Assembly: GCF_900230225.1 (NCBI RefSeq)
Contig: NZ_OCNH01000003.1
Location: 682,001 to 746,000 of the forward strand
Source: Spirosoma fluviale
Lineage (GTDB): Bacteria > Bacteroidota > Bacteroidia > Cytophagales > Spirosomataceae
Reading direction: 5' to 3'
Length of the DNA: 64,000 nucleotides
Shown here piece by piece: positions 53,557 to 61,948 of the stretch (positions within the stretch are counted from its first letter, which is position 1; each line of letters begins with the position of its first letter). The position numbers and the translations under genes were made by a program. The notes beneath the pieces are model-generated. The model worked only from the letters and a program-made list of their open reading frames with translations. It was not told the DNA's origin and ran no database searches.

Positions 53557-54072
53557 TTAGTTCGTTTCCCGCTTTTTAACCGTTTGTACAACTTTTCCAT
53601 TCTCAACGAGACGGGTTCTTAACACAGTTTGCTTCGGAATACTGAGCAACAGCATAGGCTGAGCAGCCGACTGTAGGGGAGATTTGGTAACGGTTGTATC
53701 AACCATACGAATGTACCGCACGGTAAGGGTCGAGTCCTGTACAAATACTCGGCTAATCGAGAGTTTTGGTGGTGTTTTGGTAGGAGGCAGGGCAATACCG
53801 ATCGCCATTTCCCGCTCGAAGTTAGGTGCATCTGCCTTGCGCTTTGGTGCGGTTGCCGCTTGCTGAAATACCTGCTTAAAGGTATCGTCCTGCTCGAAAA
53901 CAAAAAGAGTAGGTTTTCCTTTGGTAACGGGGGCGTCGCTGTTTAGCAGATAACCGGTGAGTAGCCGGTATTTAAGATTGGTTTGAGCCAGAGCGAAGAG
54001 ACTGGAATATAAACTGGCAATGGTAAACAAAAGGACGCGAAAAGAACGATTAAACGAAGAGAAAGAGAACAT
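53557..54072 (-). CDS. Secreted protein, possibly PrcB-like, unknown role
   Basis: A 171-residue exported protein (signal peptide about 1-29, ending ALA-Q). The second half, EREMAIGIALPPTKTPPKLSISRVFVQDSTLTVRYIRM, then PMLLLSIPK, has the strand pattern of the C-terminal domain of PrcB-type protease-complex proteins. That resemblance is weak. It is the last gene on the minus strand after the VWA-protein gene (119 bp between) and may belong to the same sigma-factor regulon. Confidence 0.5.
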   Translation of the reverse strand: MFSFSSFNRSFRVLLFTIASLYSSLFALAQTNLKYRLLTGYLLNSDAPVTKGKPTLFVFEQDDTFKQVFQQAATAPKRKADAPNFEREMAIGIALPPTKTPPKLSISRVFVQDSTLTVRYIRMVDTTVTKSPLQSAAQPMLLLSIPKQTVLRTRLVENGKVVQTVKKRETN

Positions 54073-54191
54073 AATCTGACAAAAACAAAGTGATAATCCT
54101 TCTTTGGTAACGTCTGTCTCGCTTATTCTGTGTACATAGGGATAAAAAAATGACGGTTATTTAATTTATTTACTACCCAAAATTTGTCAGG

Positions 54192-55409
54192 TTATAACCA
54201 CAAAAATCCTAAAAAACGCCTGGGCCTGTGGTGATAAGGCGTGAGTTTAAACTGGTTTCTGCGCGATCTGTACCGGTAGTAATGGTCCCCCACCCGGAGG
54301 GTTGTCATATCAGAAAGACGGGATGGGTCGAGGTCGTCTTCCAGGGTATGCAGACTTCCGTTCGTTTGGCTGGCAATGATGGAATACGCCGGTTGAAAAG
54401 CCTGAGTCGTGTCACCGCCGGTGGTACCGCACAGGATGACGTGTACCGGTTTTTTAACGGTCTTCAGCAGGTCCATATCTTTAACATCACTCAGATTATC
54501 AGCTACCAGAACCAGATGCCGGGCTTCGGGAAACGCCTTTTGAGCCGCCAGAAGTGCTTCGACCGTATTTTCTGCATCGTCATTATTGCGAACCGTGTTG
54601 CGGGCTGCTTCCAGAATAATCGGCAGCACACGGGCTGTGACGGGCTCCCGGCAGATGTACATTTTACCCGCGGGTCCGCCCGGATAGGTCTGTCGACCCA
54701 GGCTGTCGCAGTCGGTGAAAAACAGCATTCCCTTTATAGCCGGATGGCGGGCATTTTCAGCAAACCACGCAAACAACTGGGTTGTGTACGGGTACATGCT
54801 CGTAGTAAGGTCGCACACGATTACGGCATCCGGCCATTGACGGATGTTTCGGTCCAGGATTCGGTAAGACGTTGAGTCAGAACCAAAGTCTCCCGTTAGC
54901 ATTTGACGGGTAATCGCCATTTCTTCGGGACTCAACGCAACCCGCCGGTGATGAACGAGGTTGGCTACTCCGCCGGGCAACGGTTTCAACGCCCTTATTG
55001 CCATCAGTTGAATGGGGAATTGTAACCGTGGCCGACTTTGCCTGGAAAACGTCGGACGGTTGGCAGAGTAGGCGCTGGTACGCCCCCGCTTACGGTTAAC
55101 TGTTTCACGCCCGGATGATCGTAAACCGGGGCGTTCCGGATGCTTGTATGGCTCCGTCATAACGGATGCCTCAGGTTTTGTAATGGTTATAGTACGGTTG
55201 AAAGGCAGCATTTTTGGCCTATAAACCAGCCAACCCACAACCCACACCAGTAGTCCTGTGCAGCCAACGACGATACCCCGACGCCACCAGAGCCGACGCC
55301 GGATACGGCGCTGTACCTGCGCCCAGCCCGCCGGTTTCTCGTCGGGACGGTAGGCGTCCAGCGACCGCCGTACCCAGTCGTGCAGCGATTTATCGTCCGG
55401 TTCGCTCAT
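54192..55409 (-). CDS. Membrane-anchored von Willebrand A protein, candidate anti-sigma factor
   Basis: A 405-residue protein: a short cytoplasmic N terminus (1-44, LHDWVRRSLDAYRPDEKPAGWAQVQRRI), one membrane helix (about 45-63) and a long outside part. The outside part holds a VWA-like domain with a metal-site motif DLTTSM (D200, T202, S204, i.e. DxTxS rather than DxSxS). Its start overlaps the end of the ECF sigma gene by 20 bp. The small N-terminal domain plus one helix is the normal layout of Bacteroidota anti-sigma factors, here joined to a VWA sensor. The anti-sigma role is an inference from layout and position. Confidence 0.65.
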   Translation of the reverse strand: MSEPDDKSLHDWVRRSLDAYRPDEKPAGWAQVQRRIRRRLWWRRGIVVGCTGLLVWVVGWLVYRPKMLPFNRTITITKPEASVMTEPYKHPERPGLRSSGRETVNRKRGRTSAYSANRPTFSRQSRPRLQFPIQLMAIRALKPLPGGVANLVHHRRVALSPEEMAITRQMLTGDFGSDSTSYRILDRNIRQWPDAVIVCDLTTSMYPYTTQLFAWFAENARHPAIKGMLFFTDCDSLGRQTYPGGPAGKMYICREPVTARVLPIILEAARNTVRNNDDAENTVEALLAAQKAFPEARHLVLVADNLSDVKDMDLLKTVKKPVHVILCGTTGGDTTQAFQPAYSIIASQTNGSLHTLEDDLDPSRLSDMTTLRVGDHYYRYRSRRNQFKLTPYHHRPRRFLGFLWL

Positions 55410-55965
55410 GGTTGATGGTGGTTTGAGAGGCCAATGCCCGGCGTAATCGACGGTTGGCTTCGGTTAGGTGCGATCGGGAGGTACTTTCTGTGATGCCCAG
55501 TTGTTCGGCAATTTCCCGATGAGCGAATCCGTCCAGCACGTATAGGCTGAAGACCAGTCGGTAGGGGAGGGGTAGTTGCTGAAGCACGGTGATAATGTGT
55601 TCTGCCGACAGTTGGGCAAAAATAGCGTTGTCGTTCAGATACGGTTCCTCCAGCGTAGTTTCAACAACGTCAGTCGACACATTGAACGCCTGCTTTCGGC
55701 GCTTGCGGTAATAGTCGATGGCGGTATTGACTACAATTTTTCGCAACCAGGGCAGTACAGATTCTTCATTTTTCATGGCGTTCATGTTGCCAAAGGCTTT
55801 CAGAAAGCTGTCGTTAACCAGTTCGAGGGCGTCTTCCCGGTCACTCGCGTAGGCCAGCGCAACCGATAGGGCATAGCTGTGAAAACGTTCATAAAACGCC
55901 TGCATGGCTACCTCCCGACCCCGGCGGCAACCCCTAATAATATCGGCTACTGAATTGTCAGCCAA
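55390..55965 (-). CDS. ECF-type RNA polymerase sigma factor
   Basis: A 191-residue sigma-70 family factor of the ECF group: region 2 (about 22-95; DREDALELVNDSFLKAFGNM, LRKIVVNTAIDYYRKRRK) and region 4 (about 125-182; LPLPYRLVFSLYVLDGFAHREIAEQLGITESTSRSHLTEANRRLR). It directs RNA polymerase to a small regulon, controlled by an anti-sigma factor. The start is TTG at 55965, since no ATG lies near region 2. Its end overlaps the VWA-protein gene by 20 bp, and it follows a lipoprotein gene by 24 bp, so all three are probably one operon. Confidence 0.92.
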   Translation of the reverse strand: MADNSVADIIRGCRRGREVAMQAFYERFHSYALSVALAYASDREDALELVNDSFLKAFGNMNAMKNEESVLPWLRKIVVNTAIDYYRKRRKQAFNVSTDVVETTLEEPYLNDNAIFAQLSAEHIITVLQQLPLPYRLVFSLYVLDGFAHREIAEQLGITESTSRSHLTEANRRLRRALASQTTINHERTGR

Positions 55966-55989
55966 GAAAAGAGAGCAGTTGAGTATGAA

Positions 55990-57075
55990 TTACTGGCAAT
56001 TGGAATAAGTGTAGGTCTCGGTGGTTGTATAATCCTGTGGAACTGCGGCCGGGTTCGGGTGTTTTGCCGTGGTAACTGAATTGGTTACAAAGCCCTGGCT
56101 ATTGGTCTGGCTAACCGAGTTTTGGGTAACGAATGTTTCTCTCGTTTTACTGATGCTATTCCAGTATGAATTAGTCGAGGTCGACAATACACCTGTCTGG
56201 CCAAATTCAGACGCAGGAACCGTTACGGGAAAACCCTTGAAGGCGGGCAACGAAGCGGTGGCTGGTTTGGCGTCGCTCCAGGTTTGGGTCGTCATAATCG
56301 TGAGCGTATCACTCACATAATCCGCTGCTTTCGTCTGGCGGTTCTGGCTGTCATATTCCCAGATCGTTTTGTAGTTGCCCGCAGTGCTGTAACTTGTCAC
56401 AAGGCCATTGACGATGGTAAGTGGCCGATAATCCACCGCCCCGGACCGCTCAGCATAGTCGACCAACTGGTTCTGCTGATAGGTCCAGATGCGCAATGGT
56501 CCGGTTGGACTCCCTGGGATCTCGTTCGCGGTTGCCGGGTCGTAGGTATACGTGTTAAGTGCCGTTTTTTGGGTTAACTCCCCGGATGCGTTGTATTCAT
56601 AGGATTCTGTCGTGTTTGTGGTCACTCCATAGGCACCAATGTTTTTAGTAACAGCGGTTGACAAGCGACCGTTTGCGTACGAATAGCTGGTGGTTATCGA
56701 CACTGCCGCTGTGGTCGTTTTATTACCGGGAAGAATATCTGTTATCTGCTGCTGCGAGGTTGAGCCCGTTAAATACCCGGCTGCATCGTAGGTATAGGTA
56801 ACCGTCGTTGTGCCGGTTTTGGTACCCACGGTTCCGCTAGTGGGTCGCTGATTGAGCGTGGTAACTACGCTTGTCAAATTACCCTGCGGATCATATTGGT
56901 AGTTGGTTTGCCGGGTTGAGTTAAGGCCTACAGCGGTTGTTATTGCCCTGTATTGCTCAATTCGGCAAGTGCCCTGGGCGGCAGGCGTCTGTTCCTGGCG
57001 GGTGCAACCACCCGTAAGCCAGCCAATGAGTACAAAGCCCGGCAGGGCATATCGGAGCGTAAAAAGCGTTTTCAT
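55990..57075 (-). CDS. Lipoprotein with YD/RHS-like repeats
   Basis: A 361-residue lipoprotein (lipobox LTGGC-T, Cys24). Its body consists of beta repeats related to RHS/YD units: NYQYDPQGNLTSVVTTLN, TYTYDAAGYLTGSTS, SYEYNASGELTQKTALN and IWEYDSQNRQTKAADY. Such repeats form beta scaffolds. This one is short and carries no toxin domain or RHS core closure, so it is likely a surface structural or binding protein. It is the first gene of the sigma-factor operon and might be a sensed or regulated surface component. Confidence 0.72.
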   Translation of the reverse strand: MKTLFTLRYALPGFVLIGWLTGGCTRQEQTPAAQGTCRIEQYRAITTAVGLNSTRQTNYQYDPQGNLTSVVTTLNQRPTSGTVGTKTGTTTVTYTYDAAGYLTGSTSQQQITDILPGNKTTTAAVSITTSYSYANGRLSTAVTKNIGAYGVTTNTTESYEYNASGELTQKTALNTYTYDPATANEIPGSPTGPLRIWTYQQNQLVDYAERSGAVDYRPLTIVNGLVTSYSTAGNYKTIWEYDSQNRQTKAADYVSDTLTIMTTQTWSDAKPATASLPAFKGFPVTVPASEFGQTGVLSTSTNSYWNSISKTRETFVTQNSVSQTNSQGFVTNSVTTAKHPNPAAVPQDYTTTETYTYSNCQ

Positions 57076-57232
57076 GGAGCCAGAAAAGTTATCAGGTATC
57101 AGAAGAGTAATGTGGAGGAACCCACTACTGACCTGGACGACTAATTGGTAGAAAACGCTGGCAGGAATTGAAAATAATTTTAGTGTTGGCCCGTTTCAGG
57201 CCGCTTACGTACCAAATATACCTTTACACTGC

Positions 57233-57787
57233 TTAGTTCTGTTTGGCTTCCGGGCTCGCCGGATTCTGGATAGTCATGCCCGCTACGTTAAAACAGGAAT
57301 TGAGGTTATCGCTCTTGCATTCGAAGAGGTCGAAGGATTCGACGCCCTTGTCCAGTCGCTCGAAGTACAGCACGAAAGGTACTTTCTCGTCATTCTTGAT
57401 TTCCCGTGTTTCCGGCGACACGGGAATACCCTCCGTTTTGACCAGCGCGTAGGTTTTCTTACCGTCGGCGGAAGCCAGCAGGGCTTTCGGGTTGAAGGAA
57501 ATGCTGCTGGTACCGAAGTAATTGTTGTTCCGGTCGTTGGGGTCCTTCCCGAAGGTCATGTACAGCACCGTGTAGCTGGCCGTGAGCCGGATGTCCGTCA
57601 CGCGAATATCCGGGTCCTGCGAGTGGCCTAGTCCGCCCTCCGGGTCGGGGTAAAGGCGAGGCATACTCACCGCTACCGGATCGGTTGGCTGGTAGTACTC
57701 CGCACCATCGGCGGGTGCATTGATAGCGGCCGGCCGATGGCTGGTACAGGCTGAGGCCAACAGAAGGAGGGCGACGAGGGCTTTCAT
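57233..57787 (-). CDS. Small lipoprotein, unknown
   Basis: A 184-residue lipoprotein (lipobox LLASAC-T, Cys14). The mature part has beta-strand-like segments (VTDIRLTASYTVLYMTFGKDPNDRNNNYFGTSSISF, in pieces) and two Cys in FECKSDNLNSCFN that may form a disulfide. It resembles exported proteins with a single beta-sandwich domain, but I do not recognise the family. It lies 39 bp upstream of the ebo genes' 3' end in the same direction and shares no obvious regulation. Confidence 0.6.
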   Translation of the reverse strand: MKALVALLLLASACTSHRPAAINAPADGAEYYQPTDPVAVSMPRLYPDPEGGLGHSQDPDIRVTDIRLTASYTVLYMTFGKDPNDRNNNYFGTSSISFNPKALLASADGKKTYALVKTEGIPVSPETREIKNDEKVPFVLYFERLDKGVESFDLFECKSDNLNSCFNVAGMTIQNPASPEAKQN

Positions 57788-57826
57788 AAGGTTAAATTAA
57801 GTCCTTTCGTCCAAATAACCAATAAC

Positions 57827-59215
57827 TTACCGCGTCTGTTTTTCGGGGATTTCGGCGGCCATTATTTCCCATATCCGGTCGTAAACATCCGTGGCCGTCA
57901 GCGACTCGCCCACGTTCTGGCTACTCACATAAACGGGGTGATACTCGCGGGGGGTATCGGTCCGTCCGTGCGAGCCTTTCACCAGGGTAGCATCCAGCGA
58001 AATCACGTTCATGAGGTAGCGGAAGCCCAGCAGTTTGCGGCCCAGTTTATACCCCGCCTTGAGCTTGATGAGCGGATTGGTCTGGTCCATGAACATTTCA
58101 ACGGGGTCATAACCAGGTTTCTGGTGAATGGCCACCAGGCGGGCATAGTCCGGGGCGCGGGTATCGTCGAGCCAGTAATAGTACGTAAACCAGCTATCGG
58201 CATCGGCCACGACAACGAGATCGCCGGAGCGTTCGTGGTCGATGTGGTAATCTTTTTGCTGATCTTTATCCAGAACCAGTTCAACACCCGGTGTATTTTC
58301 CAGCAGCGTCCGCACTTGCTTAAAAACACTCGGGTCGTTGATGTACACATGCGCGATCTGATGGTCGGGGGTGGCGAAGGCGGGGGAGGCTCCGGCGTCG
58401 AACATCTCCAGCCCACGCTCTTCCCGGTAGCGAATCATGCCCGCTTCGCGCAGAATCCGGTTGATGTGAATCGGCTTGCTGACGTTCGTGATGCCGTATT
58501 CCGACAGCACAATGACTTCAGCTCCCTGCTTTTCGTAATACTGGATCAGGTCGCGGCAAACGTCGTCGATCTCGCGAAGGTCGTTACCTATTTTCGAGAA
58601 ATCCTGTCCAAACTTCTGAAGGCAGTAATCCAGATGCGGCAGGTAGATCAAGGTCAGGGTCGGGTTGTGCCATTTATCGACCAGCATGGAGGCATCGGCA
58701 ATCCATCGGCTGCTCTTAATGGTGGTGGCCGGTCCCCAAAACTGAAATAGGGGAAAAGTGCCGAGTTCTTTCTGGAGCCGGTCGCGGAGGTCGGCGGGCT
58801 GGGTATAGCAATCAGGAAGCTTCATGCCGTCTGACGGGTACTGTGGCCGGGGCGTGGCCGAGTAGTCGGCAGACGAGTACATGTTGTACCACCAGAACAT
58901 TTTGGAGACCGTAAAGCTGGGGTCGATCTTTTTGGCCCGCTCCCAGATTTTTTCGCCCGCCACGAGTTTGTTGGACTGTTTCCAGAACTTCACTTCCGAA
59001 TCGGTACGGTCGTACCAGCCATTGCCAACAATGCCCGTTTCGCTGGGCCATTTGCCCGTAACGTAGGTCGACTGCACCGACGTAGTGAGGGCGGGCAGCA
59101 TAGGATCTATGGTAGCCTGGTGTTTACCGGCAAACCACTGTTTCAGAAAGGGCGTGTGCTCGCCAATGAGCGAATGCGACAGGCCAACAACGTCGAGTAC
59201 TACGGTCTTTTTCAT
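57827..59215 (-). CDS. eboF: EboF-type alkaline phosphatase/phosphodiesterase superfamily protein
   Basis: A 462-residue member of the alkaline phosphatase/nucleotide pyrophosphatase superfamily. The nucleophile Thr is likely in MLPALTTSVQSTYVTGKWPSETGIVGNGWYDR. The metal ligands appear in VVLDVVGLSH, YLPHLDYCLQ, EVIVLSEYGI, DHQIAHVYIND and GSHGR. Together with the next two genes (EboE- and EboD-like) it matches the end of the eboABCDEF gene order, in which such proteins help move or process a prenylated cyclitol-type product. ATG at 59215 is chosen over a start in a palindrome 19 codons upstream. Confidence 0.8.
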   Translation of the reverse strand: MKKTVVLDVVGLSHSLIGEHTPFLKQWFAGKHQATIDPMLPALTTSVQSTYVTGKWPSETGIVGNGWYDRTDSEVKFWKQSNKLVAGEKIWERAKKIDPSFTVSKMFWWYNMYSSADYSATPRPQYPSDGMKLPDCYTQPADLRDRLQKELGTFPLFQFWGPATTIKSSRWIADASMLVDKWHNPTLTLIYLPHLDYCLQKFGQDFSKIGNDLREIDDVCRDLIQYYEKQGAEVIVLSEYGITNVSKPIHINRILREAGMIRYREERGLEMFDAGASPAFATPDHQIAHVYINDPSVFKQVRTLLENTPGVELVLDKDQQKDYHIDHERSGDLVVVADADSWFTYYYWLDDTRAPDYARLVAIHQKPGYDPVEMFMDQTNPLIKLKAGYKLGRKLLGFRYLMNVISLDATLVKGSHGRTDTPREYHPVYVSSQNVGESLTATDVYDRIWEIMAAEIPEKQTR

Positions 59216-59226
59216 AATGATGAATG

Positions 59227-59286
59227 ATGAATGATGAGTAATGAATAATGAGCTAGTAATAGCATTATTCATTACTCATCATTCAT
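59227..59286. repeat. GAATGA-type palindrome overlapping the eboE stop
   Basis: Arms 59227-59250 and 59263-59286 pair perfectly over 24 bp. The right arm contains the eboE stop codon and its last codons, and the left arm lies just upstream of the eboF start. Its units (ATGATGAGTAATGAATAATG) are related to the palindromes at 12.8 and 24.9 kb. Confidence 0.75.
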
Positions 59287-60504
59287 TGATTTAGACACCC
59301 ACTTCATTTCTCGTTCAATGGAATCGATCAGGTCTTTCTTTAATTCGTCCGGCAGCACGCCCCAGGTATAGGTTTCCACTTCCATCTGGTTCGTAAAGCG
59401 TCGTTCGGCTTGTAGCTGAAGTACCTCCCGGATATCCTCCTGCGTGGACTGCAACACGCCATAGTCCGAGACGAACAGCGGAACGTGAAAGTGTGCCCGC
59501 CATTCGGCATGGGTATCATCGAGCGCGGCCAGGGCTTCGGGCAAATCCGGGAAGCGAAGCAACGCGCCGGATGTTGTTCGGGCTACCACCTGATGCAGAT
59601 ACGTTGGTTCGTTGAACTGCTCAAACGCTTGCCGAACCGCCTGTCGCCCCGCCGGATCAGCCGGGAATTCAGCTTTTAAAGCGGCACTAATCTGGATTTT
59701 ACCGACGCGCAGACCATAATCTTTGAGTTTGTCGAGCACATCGGCAGCCCGTTCGTAGCCCACCGCAAAGTGGCAAACATCGTAGCATAACCGAACGTGT
59801 TCGCAGATGGTGGCTTCGGCTTCTTCATCGGTCAGGCCAAATTCGCTGCTGAACTGGTCGATGCCCATAGGCAGCAGATAGTCCGTAAACCAGCTGATGA
59901 ACTCGTCGGATGTTTCGATAACGCCATCCGGTTCGGGCTCCAGATCGAGGTGCATGAGCCGGTCGGTTTGCTTCCGTAACCGAATCAGGTCCGCTACTAC
60001 TTCGAGGACGTTCTGGGTCGTTTGAGAATAGATATAATCGCGGGCCGCCGGTTGGTCCCACTCGAACCAGTGCCGGTAGGAGAGGGGTGAAGTAGACACG
60101 CCCCCCTGAATGCCGTTGCCCAGCTCATCGACGGGCAACAGCACCGATAAAATCCGGAACAGCCGTTTGGTGTATTCGACCCGTGCCTCGGTAGTCCAGT
60201 CGGGTGTATGTACCTGATCTTTAACGACAGTGTCGTGAAAACCCCCGAACGGAAAGCCGTTCATGGTGAAGACGTAACAGTCGTTCTTGGCCAGCCAGTG
60301 CTGAAATTCGACCAGATTTTCGGGAATTTCCAGCTCTTCACTGGCTATGTTGGACAGCCGCAACCCGATGCCAAAGGGCGCATCGGGCGATAGCCGTTGT
60401 TTCAGTTCCGGCAGGGCTTGTTTCAGCGCAGCAAAGTGATCTGCCCAGGTTTCGCCCGCGTGAATATTGGTACAGTAACCCAGGTGTCCGAGGAGGGTTT
60501 TCAT
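59272..60504 (-). CDS. eboE: EboE-type metabolite traffic protein
   Basis: A 410-residue TIM-barrel protein like xylose isomerases, matching EboE: it begins LGHLGYCTNIHAGETWADHF and includes FTMNGFPFGGFHDTVVKDQVHTPDWTT and HVRLCYDVCHFAVGYERAADVL. EboE is required, in the clusters where it was studied, for exporting or trafficking the cluster product to the periplasm. ATG at 60504 is chosen; the open frame continues upstream without family similarity. The last residues (SMNDE) are encoded in a palindrome arm. It lies between eboF and eboD with 61 bp to eboD. Confidence 0.82.
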   Translation of the reverse strand: MKTLLGHLGYCTNIHAGETWADHFAALKQALPELKQRLSPDAPFGIGLRLSNIASEELEIPENLVEFQHWLAKNDCYVFTMNGFPFGGFHDTVVKDQVHTPDWTTEARVEYTKRLFRILSVLLPVDELGNGIQGGVSTSPLSYRHWFEWDQPAARDYIYSQTTQNVLEVVADLIRLRKQTDRLMHLDLEPEPDGVIETSDEFISWFTDYLLPMGIDQFSSEFGLTDEEAEATICEHVRLCYDVCHFAVGYERAADVLDKLKDYGLRVGKIQISAALKAEFPADPAGRQAVRQAFEQFNEPTYLHQVVARTTSGALLRFPDLPEALAALDDTHAEWRAHFHVPLFVSDYGVLQSTQEDIREVLQLQAERRFTNQMEVETYTWGVLPDELKKDLIDSIEREMKWVSKSMNDE

Positions 60505-60565
60505 AAACAGTAGTAACCAAAAGCGGCCCGTTTTCAAAACAGGCCGCTCCCGGTCAACGATAAAA

Positions 60566-61729
60566 CTAAACTGTGGTTGATAATTCGTGTTCGCGCAGGG
60601 TGGCAATAGCCCGCCGAATCCGGTCGGCATCCATTTCGTGCACTTCAACGCCAACACCAAGGCCCTTGAGCAGCATGATGGTCAGCTGACCGCCCAGATG
60701 CTCCCGGAACTCCGACAGCCCTTTCAGGACGCCCGCGCTGTTGTCGGCGTCGAGCATGGGCTGGTAGAGGGAGAAGCCAAGGGTGCGGAGCGTAGCCAGA
60801 ATACGGTTCGTGTCGGCTTCCGTGAGCCAGCCGAGTTGTTGTGAATACAGGCTGTCCAGCGCAATGCCAATGGCAACGGCTTCGCCGTGACGCAGCTCGA
60901 AGTTGGTAAGCTGCTCCAGTTTGTGGGCGCTCCAGTGCCCGAAATCCAGAGGTCTCGACGAGCCCATTTCAAACGGATCGCCCCCGGCAATGTGTTGCAG
61001 GTGCATGTCGGCGCAGCGGTGAATGAGGTAGCTCATGGCCGTCATATCGCGGGCCGCCAGGGCTTCGGCGTTTGCTTCGATCCACTCGAAAAATGCCTTG
61101 TCTTTAATGAGCGCTACTTTAATGGCTTCGGAAATACCGGCCCGCCAGTCGCGGTCATCGAGAGTATACAGAAATTCGCTGTCGTTAAAGACCGCGACGG
61201 GTGGCACAAACGTGCCGAGGAAGTTCTTTTTGGCTTTGTAATTAACGCCGTTCTTCACGCCCACGCCCGAATCGTTCTGTGAAAGAACGGTGGTTGGAAT
61301 ACGAATATGGCGAATACCCCGGTGCGAGATGGCCGCAGCGTAGCCTACTAAATCGAGAACAGAGCCGCCCCCAATAGCCGCTACATACGAGTGGCGGTCA
61401 ATGCCGTACGTATCAACCGCTTCAACGATTTTTTCGACCAGGTCAGGATCATTTTTTGCGGCTTCTCCCCCCGGAATTATCAGTAAGTCAGGGATAAGCT
61501 CGACAAGATCGATATGTTGGGAAAAGTAGGATTTGATCTGTACGGACAAATCAGGATGCGAGTCGATGACGCCTGAATCAACGACGAACAAGAGTTTTTT
61601 CTTTGTGTCACCGGTGGCTTGTTGCGTAAAAAAGTCGGTGAGTAATGAATTTGTACTCTCAAAAAGTTTTCCGGTAAAAAAGACGTTGTAAACGAATTTA
61701 ACCGTGAAAGACTGCTGCAAATGACTCAT
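60566..61729 (-). CDS. eboD: EboD-type 3-dehydroquinate synthase-like sugar-phosphate cyclase
   Basis: A 387-residue member of the sugar-phosphate cyclase family, related to AroB. Cofactor-binding sequence: GGEAAKNDPDLV, AAIGGGSVLDLVGYAAA and RIPTTVLSQNDSGVGVKNGVN. Metal site: GISEAIKVALI, LDFGHWSAHKLE and RHGEAVAIGIALD. The SGVGVKNGVN segment differs from AroB (usually VGGKTG-N) and fits the EboD group, which make a cyclitol-like precursor. ATG at 61729 is chosen because sequence similarity begins there. eboA, eboB and eboC are not upstream, which is unusual for this cluster. Confidence 0.85.
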   Translation of the reverse strand: MSHLQQSFTVKFVYNVFFTGKLFESTNSLLTDFFTQQATGDTKKKLLFVVDSGVIDSHPDLSVQIKSYFSQHIDLVELIPDLLIIPGGEAAKNDPDLVEKIVEAVDTYGIDRHSYVAAIGGGSVLDLVGYAAAISHRGIRHIRIPTTVLSQNDSGVGVKNGVNYKAKKNFLGTFVPPVAVFNDSEFLYTLDDRDWRAGISEAIKVALIKDKAFFEWIEANAEALAARDMTAMSYLIHRCADMHLQHIAGGDPFEMGSSRPLDFGHWSAHKLEQLTNFELRHGEAVAIGIALDSLYSQQLGWLTEADTNRILATLRTLGFSLYQPMLDADNSAGVLKGLSEFREHLGGQLTIMLLKGLGVGVEVHEMDADRIRRAIATLREHELSTTV

Positions 61730-61914
61730 CTCATTATGATGTAAAAACTCAAAATTACCCAAAAAACACCAGCATTGTCTAAAAAAGTCCCGCACTTTAT
61801 ATTCATTTATCAGGAGATTGGATGAGTTTGGTTAATTCGGCTGATTTAGTAGATTGTTGACCTTTTGCGGTTACAGAATTACACCTTGTAGCCGCAAAAC
61901 CTTCTGCACCCGTT

Positions 61915-61922
61915 TATCTTTG
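61915..61922 (+). promoter_or_regulatory. Bacteroidota-type -7 promoter box upstream of the SDR gene
   Basis: TATCTTTG matches the TAnnTTTG consensus and lies 26 bp before the ATG at 61949. A -33 TTG is not at ideal spacing (a TTG is at 61885-61887), so the call is tentative. Confidence 0.4.
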
Positions 61923-61948
61923 CGGAATCATCTTTTTACAGCTTTCAT

